This document shows positions 54,601 through 58,345 of a stretch of 58,345 bases of DNA, piece by piece. Made by a program: the position numbers and the translations under genes. Location: assembly GCA_948467395.1 (NCBI GenBank), contig CAOKDX010000018.1, positions 1-58,345 of the forward strand, written 5' to 3'. The notes beneath the pieces are model-generated. The model did no database searches, was not told where the DNA came from, and saw only the letters and a program-made list of their open reading frames with translations. How positions within the stretch are numbered: the first letter of the stretch is position 1; each line of letters begins with the position of its first letter. The stretch is from an uncultured Clostridia bacterium. Lineage in GTDB: Bacteria; Bacillota; Clostridia; Lachnospirales; Lachnospiraceae.

Positions 54601-55019
54601 TGTGAATCAAATACAACGGAAATCCCGTCCTCTCCCCTCATGCCATTGTTGTAGAAATCCCGGTCACGCACATCCGCTGTCCGCCCGTCCGCAGCATGGT
54701 CCCTGCCTTCTGCATCCGTATATATCAGCGCGTCAAAAAGCGTGTTCTCCTCCATTTCCTGCAGCATCTCCGACGTGATCACCGGCTCAGTCAGACCCTC
54801 GCCCACAAAATATGAATGCACATTGATGCGGTTCAGGGCATCGCTCAGCTCCTCGTCCAGCTGTCCCGCCTTCAGGCGGGCCGAGTCCGCCGCATAATTC
54901 TTGTTGCGCTCCTCCATGCGCACGCTGTTTTGTGATGTATACCAGGCAAAGAGGGCGATAATCGCCGCCAAAAGGATCACTACATAAAGGATTTCCTGTA
55001 TCGATTTCTTTCTTTTCAT
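51627..55019 (-). CDS. Large hybrid sensor kinase with Cache, PAS and two receiver domains
   Basis: An 1130-residue kinase. Transmembrane helix about 10-27, Cache-like sensor about 30-280, second helix about 286-304, a PAS-rich region (about 320-610), HisKA (NMSHDIRTPMNAIIGF, histidine near 640), ATPase, receiver 1 (IDWQMPETSG) and receiver 2 at the end (MDVQMPIMNG). It has the same kinase-receiver-receiver order as the 35703-38252 kinase, so the two look paralogous. It has no HPt; the HPt protein at 38701 could serve both. It lies 45 bases after the glycolytic terminator. Confidence 0.92.
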   Translation of the reverse strand: MKRKKSIQEILYVVILLAAIIALFAWYTSQNSVRMEERNKNYAADSARLKAGQLDEELSDALNRINVHSYFVGEGLTEPVITSEMLQEMEENTLFDALIYTDAEGRDHAADGRTADVRDRDFYNNGMRGEDGISVVFDSHFFDETMVNFYAPVRYKGEIIGVLRGAYLAEEYLQDMLATSYFGEKAEVYLCTPEGRVVAGSDDREYNEKLLNLLTGSGVIDRDTADEAEKIFERQGEGAFICAPDCGTDNICVIYLPRNDFVLVQTFPKNVTQKMIRDENLVGIQLEFMLILLFVIYIITLVVRAGRKKKLLERENREMGYVIHGVNTLFTRYTMVDLENGTYQYLMGTRPENSGIPVSGSYEELFRHLCSLMIEESEREEFAGEIGLDAIAASMKEQNDRLLECHVLRDGREEWEHMNIICLERKEGRVSKVLFIRQNITEVKKKEMRIKEEMSLADRKERQYRIAITSNSFCTFEFNLTQDRIDQDVTRISDGQEVSLLERVGLQAPCRASECFEQWKQHVLEESMEDYGSVVNTDSLRERFEEGDAEVTVDYWAWENPEKQMCVRQSFVMTKDNDTDDIMVMVVSRDITDQVQKQREQTQALQDALMQAQHANRAKTTFLSNMSHDIRTPMNAIIGFATIAVSHIDNKDQVRDCLQKVLSSSNHLLSLINDILDMSRIESGKVQIKEQECNISELMHNLVNIIQPQVKAKQLELFIDTFEVANEDVIADALKINQVFINLLSNAVKYTPAGGTISFRIMQKTTFRHGYGDYIFIIKDNGIGMSKDFVDHIFEPFERENTATRSGIEGTGLGMAITKNIIEMMNGTITVESEVGKGSTFTVEFTLKLQDVEKNAEQIRELQGLRALVVDDDFNTCDSVSKMLKHIGLRSEWTTSGREAVYRAKSAYEEGDSYHTYIIDWQMPETSGVDTARRIRKVVGDEAPIIILTAYDWSDIEEEAKEAGITAFCAKPLFMSDLKSALLAANNLVDKEDKKADAWTLADFSGKRILLVEDIELNREIAEVILTEAGFVVESAPDGTDAVSMVTASEENYYDAILMDVQMPIMNGYEATRTIRNLPRKDVRDLPIIAMTANALEEDKEAALKNGMNAHIAKPLDMDVFISVLKQFLS

Positions 55020-55054
55020 AAACTACTCCTCCAGAATGTACCAGTTCAGGGATG

Positions 55055-55107
55055 AAAAAAGAACAGGCGCTACAATCTGGCTTATATCGCTTGTAAACCG
55101 CCTGTCC
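55055..55107 (-). terminator. Terminator of the gap-pgk-tpiA run
   Basis: A 9-bp outer stem (55061-55069 against 55099-55107, one G-U pair) and a 4-bp inner stem, followed on the minus strand by UUUUUU (55055-55060). It begins 15 bases past the tpiA stop. Confidence 0.85.
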
Positions 55108-55121
55108 TCCCTACTTAGAAA

Positions 55122-55868
55122 TTATGCGTTTACGATCTTTCCGAAATCCGGTTTCAAAGACGCTCCGCCAATCAGTCCCCCGTCTATATCCGGTTTGGCA
55201 AGAAGCTCCGCCGCATTGCCGGCATTCATGGAACCGCCGTACTGGATGCGGACCGCCTCTGCTGTCGCCGCGTCATACACCTCGCCGATCACCTGACGGA
55301 TCGCTGCACAGACCTCCTGCGCCTGGTCCGCTGTGGCCGTCTCGCCGGTCCCGATAGCCCAGATAGGCTCATAGGCGATCACTGCCCGCTTCGCCTGATC
55401 TGCCGTTACATTCTGAAAGGCGATCTTGATCTGCATACGGATCCAGTCCACATAGATTCCCTGTTTTCTCTGGGTCAGCGTCTCACCGCAGCAGATAATG
55501 GGAGTGATATTATGTTCAAAGGCTTTCCGCACCTTCTTATTCACAGTCTCATCTGTCTCGGCAAAGTACTCTCTTCTCTCCGAGTGGCCGATGATCACAT
55601 ATTTTACCCCGGCATCCACCAGCATATTGGGAGAGATCTCGCCGGTATAGGCGCCGCTCTCTTCAAAGTAAAGATTCTCCGCTCCGATATTTACATTGCT
55701 CCCCTTTACCGCCTCTACTGCGGGAACAATATCGACAGCCGGCACACAGAATACCACATCTACATCATCATTTTTCACCAGTGGCAGCAGCTCGTCAATC
55801 AGGGCCTTCGCCTCACTGGGAGTCTTATTCATTTTCCAGTTGCCCGCAATAATCCTTCTTCTGGACAT
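55122..55868 (-). CDS. tpiA: Triose-phosphate isomerase
   Basis: Interconverts dihydroxyacetone phosphate and glyceraldehyde 3-phosphate. The 248-residue protein has the N-terminal [15 protein letters not shown] with the catalytic histidine, [11 protein letters not shown] with the catalytic glutamate, and the phosphate loop GGSMN. GGAGGG lies before the ATG. It follows pgk after a gap with repeats. Confidence 0.98.
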   Translation of the reverse strand: MSRRRIIAGNWKMNKTPSEAKALIDELLPLVKNDDVDVVFCVPAVDIVPAVEAVKGSNVNIGAENLYFEESGAYTGEISPNMLVDAGVKYVIIGHSERREYFAETDETVNKKVRKAFEHNITPIICCGETLTQRKQGIYVDWIRMQIKIAFQNVTADQAKRAVIAYEPIWAIGTGETATADQAQEVCAAIRQVIGEVYDAATAEAVRIQYGGSMNAGNAAELLAKPDIDGGLIGGASLKPDFGKIVNA

Positions 55869-55910
55869 ATAAATCCCTCCATACTCTCAATTTATAAGCT
55901 TGACTTTTTT

Positions 55911-55936
55911 TGACTAGTTATTTATCATTTGCTGCG
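55911..55936. repeat. 26-bp direct repeat, downstream copy of the pgk tail
   Basis: Identical over 26 bases to 55971-55996, exactly 60 bases apart. Similarity continues a little further with small differences. The sequence covers the last codons and stop of pgk, so this copy is a duplicate outside the gene. Confidence 0.9.
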
Positions 55937-55944
55937 AACTACAA

Positions 55945-56005
55945 AGGTGTAGCCGCAGCCATATTTTTTCTGACTAGTTATTTATCATTTGCTGCGGCTA
56001 CACCT
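55945..56005 (-). repeat. 15-bp inverted repeat at the pgk 3' end
   Basis: 55945-55959 is the exact reverse complement of 55991-56005, which lies in the last codons of pgk. The middle arm (55946-55959) can instead pair with the other side (about 55931-55943), giving two competing hairpins. Neither is followed by a U run on the minus strand. Confidence 0.75.
55971..55996. repeat. 26-bp direct repeat, copy within the pgk tail
   Basis: The copy that includes the pgk stop codon and last few codons (AANDK stop). See the partner at 55911-55936. Confidence 0.9.
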
Positions 56006-57174
56006 GGGAGGTCTTTTCCTTCCAGGAATTCCAGGGATGCGCCGCCGCCCGTGGAAATATGGGTCATTTTATCCCCAAAACCAAGCTGGTTCACTGCCGC
56101 TGCGCTGTCGCCGCCTCCGATAATGGTAGTAGCGCCGTCCAGCTCTGCCATCGCTTTCGCCACCTCAATGGTTCCCTTGGCGAAATTCGGCATCTCAAAG
56201 CATCCCATCGGTCCGTTCCAGACAACCGTCTTTGCACCCTTAATGGCGTCTGCAAATAATTTAGAGGTTTCCGGTCCGATATCAAGTCCCTCCATATCGG
56301 CAGGAATCTCCCCGCGCCCTGCCGTTTTATAATTGGCGTCATTGGAAAAATCATCTGCCACTACAGTATCAATCGGGATCAACAGCTTCACGCCCTTCTC
56401 CTCCGCCTTCTTCTCCATGTCAAGGGCATACTGTTTGTAGTCCTCCTCAAGAAGGGATTTTCCCACCTCTTCTCCGTGTGCCGCCATAAATGTATATGCC
56501 ATTCCTCCTCCGATGATCAGCGTATCCACCTTGTCAAGAAGGTTATTGATCACGGATATTTTGGATGAAACCTTTGCCCCGCCAAGGATAGCCACAAAGG
56601 GCCGTTCCGGATTATTTACCGCATTTCCGAGGAAGTCAATCTCTTTCTGCATCAGATAGCCTACTACAGCGGTATCTACATACTGGGTTACTCCCACATT
56701 GGAGCAGTGTGCCCGGTGCGCAGTTCCGAAAGCATCGTTGACAAACACATCAGCCAGAGAAGCAAGATCCTTAGAGAACGCCTCTTCATTCTTGGTCTCC
56801 TCTTTGCGGTAACGCGTATTCTCGAGAAGAACAACCTCGCCATCCTTCATGGCCTCTACGGCTGCTCTTGCATTGTCGCCAACGACGCTGGCATCTGGCG
56901 CAAATTTCACGTCCTGTCCAAGAAGCTCCGTGAGACGGGCTGCCACTGGTGCCAGGGAGAGCTCTGGTTTCGGTTCCCCCTTCGGCTTGCCCAGGTGAGA
57001 GCACAAAATTACTTTGCCGCCATCGGCAATAAGCTTCTTGATCGTCGGCAGGGCTGCCACAAGACGGTTCTCATCCGTAATCTTACCATCCTGCAGCGGC
57101 ACGTTGAAATCACAGCGGACAAGAACCCGCTGTCCTTTTACATTGATATCATCAACAGATTTTTTATTCAGCAT
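55978..57174 (-). CDS. pgk: Phosphoglycerate kinase
   Basis: Transfers phosphate from 1,3-bisphosphoglycerate to ADP. The 398-residue protein starts [20 protein letters not shown] and shows [20 protein letters not shown] and the C-terminal nucleotide loop GGGDSAAAV. The ATG at 57174 has GAGGG five bases upstream; longer in-frame readings lack a better site. It lies between gap and tpiA. The 3' end is partly duplicated downstream. Confidence 0.98.
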   Translation of the reverse strand: MLNKKSVDDINVKGQRVLVRCDFNVPLQDGKITDENRLVAALPTIKKLIADGGKVILCSHLGKPKGEPKPELSLAPVAARLTELLGQDVKFAPDASVVGDNARAAVEAMKDGEVVLLENTRYRKEETKNEEAFSKDLASLADVFVNDAFGTAHRAHCSNVGVTQYVDTAVVGYLMQKEIDFLGNAVNNPERPFVAILGGAKVSSKISVINNLLDKVDTLIIGGGMAYTFMAAHGEEVGKSLLEEDYKQYALDMEKKAEEKGVKLLIPIDTVVADDFSNDANYKTAGRGEIPADMEGLDIGPETSKLFADAIKGAKTVVWNGPMGCFEMPNFAKGTIEVAKAMAELDGATTIIGGGDSAAAVNQLGFGDKMTHISTGGGASLEFLEGKDLPGVAAANDK

Positions 57175-57341
57175 ATTTACCCTCATTTCTGCAAGGTGAA
57201 CCTCATTCACCTCTGCTATTTTTTTGCGCATAATGCAATGTTTGTGCCGCAGCGCAGACACAAACCTGCGGTAACAACAAAGAGTCCGGCCCTGACGACC
57301 GGACCCCTTTTAGGATCATTGCAATATCTTGTCCTGCAGAC
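57175..57341 (-). other. Structured gap-pgk intergenic region
   Basis: Beyond the hairpin after gap (57283-57305), two overlapping inverted repeats can form: GTTTGTG (57240-57246) with CACAAAC (57259-57265), or CCGCAG (57247-57252) with CTGCGG (57266-57271). Closer to pgk a 7-bp hairpin AGGTGAA/TTCACCT lies around 57193-57212. No clear promoter is visible. Confidence 0.45.
57283..57305 (-). terminator. Hairpin after gap
   Basis: A 7-bp stem (57283-57289 against 57299-57305, one G-U pair) with a 9-base loop, followed on the minus strand by CUUUGUUGUU. A weak or partial terminator that could lower pgk-tpiA transcription relative to gap. Confidence 0.5.
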
Positions 57342-58345
57342 TTATGCCAGCTCGCTGAAGTACTTGATCGTACGAACCATCTGGCTTGTATAAGAATTCT
57401 CATTGTCATACCAGGATACAACTTGAACCTCATACAGATCATCGGATACTTTGGAAACCATAGTCTGTGTAGCGTCAAACAGAGAGCCAAATCTCATTCC
57501 GACAATATCGGAAGATACGATCTCGTCCTCATTGTATCCGAAGGATTCATTTGCAGCAGCCTTCATGGCAGCATTGATTCCCTCAACTGTCACATCACTC
57601 TTCTTAACAACTGCTGTCAGAATCGTGGTGGAACCAGTAGGAGTAGGTACACGCTGTGCAGAACCGATGAGTTTGCCATTCAGCTCCGGAATTACAAGAC
57701 CGATTGCTTTAGCAGCTCCAGTGCTGTTCGGAACAATATTGACTGCAGCAGCACGGGATCTTCTCAGATCGCCTTTTCTCTGCGGTCCGTCCAGAGTCAT
57801 CTGGTCACCGGTATAAGCATGGATCGTAACCATAATACCAGACTGAACTTCTGCATACTTATTCAGGGCGTCTGCCATAGGAGCAAGGCAGTTTGTCGTA
57901 CAGGAAGCTGCTGAAATAATGGTATCCTCTGCTTTCAGTGTCTCATGATTGGTGTTATATACGATAGTAGGAAGGTCATTTCCTGCCGGAGCGGAGATAA
58001 CAACCTTTCTTGCACCTGCATTGATATGAGCCTGTGCCTTATCCTTGGAGGTATAGAAGCCGGAGCACTCAAGAACTACGTCTACGCCAAGCTCACCCCA
58101 CGGGCAGTTATTAGCATCCGGGAAAGCATAGATTTTAATCTCTTTTCCGTCTACTGTGATGGAATCATCGCTGGCAGATACGGAATCTGCTTTCTCATAT
58201 TTACCCTGGGAAGAATCATACTTAAGAAGATGCGCAAGCATCTTAGGGCTTGTCAGATCGTTGATCGCTACTACCTCATAACCTTCTGCACCAAACATCT
58301 GTCTGAATGCAAGACGTCCAATACGTCCAAAACCATTAATCGCTA
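57342..58345 (-). CDS. gap: Glyceraldehyde-3-phosphate dehydrogenase (5' end outside the window)
   Basis: Oxidises glyceraldehyde 3-phosphate to 1,3-bisphosphoglycerate with NAD. The reading frame runs to the window edge and opens with [20 protein letters not shown], so only a few N-terminal residues are missing. The catalytic cysteine is in [13 protein letters not shown], with the usual [13 protein letters not shown] and [14 protein letters not shown]-type loop (here [14 protein letters not shown]). The internal ATG at 58298 is not the true start. Confidence 0.98.
   Translation of the reverse strand, partial: AINGFGRIGRLAFRQMFGAEGYEVVAINDLTSPKMLAHLLKYDSSQGKYEKADSVSASDDSITVDGKEIKIYAFPDANNCPWGELGVDVVLECSGFYTSKDKAQAHINAGARKVVISAPAGNDLPTIVYNTNHETLKAEDTIISAASCTTNCLAPMADALNKYAEVQSGIMVTIHAYTGDQMTLDGPQRKGDLRRSRAAAVNIVPNSTGAAKAIGLVIPELNGKLIGSAQRVPTPTGSTTILTAVVKKSDVTVEGINAAMKAAANESFGYNEDEIVSSDIVGMRFGSLFDATQTMVSKVSDDLYEVQVVSWYDNENSYTSQMVRTIKYFSELA

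Noticed and set aside
1-58345. CRISPR arrays, insertion sequences, prophage or integrase genes
   Set aside because: No regularly spaced repeats, transposase, integrase or phage genes were seen. The only direct repeat is the pgk tail pair.

Overview
The window reads as chromosomal core DNA of an anaerobic, low-to-mid GC Firmicute, most likely a Lachnospiraceae (Clostridia). The supporting signs are the run relA - MBL hydrolase - hemZ - hisS - aspS, anaerobic ribonucleotide reductase (nrdDG) with a probable NrdR box, asnA beside asnS, strong AGGAGG ribosome binding sites with some GTG and TTG starts, and consensus sigma-A promoters. All protein genes but one, and the one tRNA, lie on the minus strand, so the text below runs from high to low coordinates where it follows transcription. 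I see no insertion sequence, prophage, CRISPR array or rRNA, and no gap over 300 bases without a gene.

58345-55122: glycolytic genes gap (cut by the window edge), pgk and tpiA, closed by a strong terminator. The pgk-tpiA gap carries an odd duplication of the pgk tail and competing inverted repeats.

55019-35703: a signalling island of about fourteen genes. It holds a large Cache/PAS hybrid kinase; a soluble chemoreceptor whose sensory half is an [FeFe]-hydrogenase H-cluster domain fused to a methyl-accepting output domain; a REC/HD-GYP protein; a PAS histidine kinase; a second REC/HD protein with a broken HD-GYP site; cheR, cheB, cheY, cheA, cheW and a membrane MCP; and then an HPt protein, a single-domain receiver and a second double-receiver hybrid kinase. 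The H-cluster receptor is the most interesting item. It keeps all four cysteines that hold the H-cluster but has proline where catalytic hydrogenases have the proton-transfer cysteine, so it looks like a hydrogen or redox sensor wired to chemotaxis. No flagellar gene is in the window.

35574-29870: tRNA-Gly(GCC) with its own promoter and terminator, asnS, asnA, an iron alcohol dehydrogenase, a sigma-70-like protein with no region 4, and mutY. 29728-24756: nrdD, nrdG, dut, leuC and leuD.

24652-17057: a membrane-anchored FKBP/trigger-factor-like chaperone, a small membrane protein, an OmpR-type regulator and its kinase, followed by a lipoprotein, cheV and a large acidic zinc-ribbon membrane protein. 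16990-12455: hisH, hisF, ung, an OPT oligopeptide transporter and a coupled PqqD-like protein. 12432-10045: dipeptidase PepD and a ComEC-like metallo-hydrolase. 10014-9106: the single plus-strand gene, a fructosamine-kinase-like protein with a perfect promoter. 8958-114: the relA-to-galM operon, which links (p)ppGpp metabolism with two tRNA synthetases.
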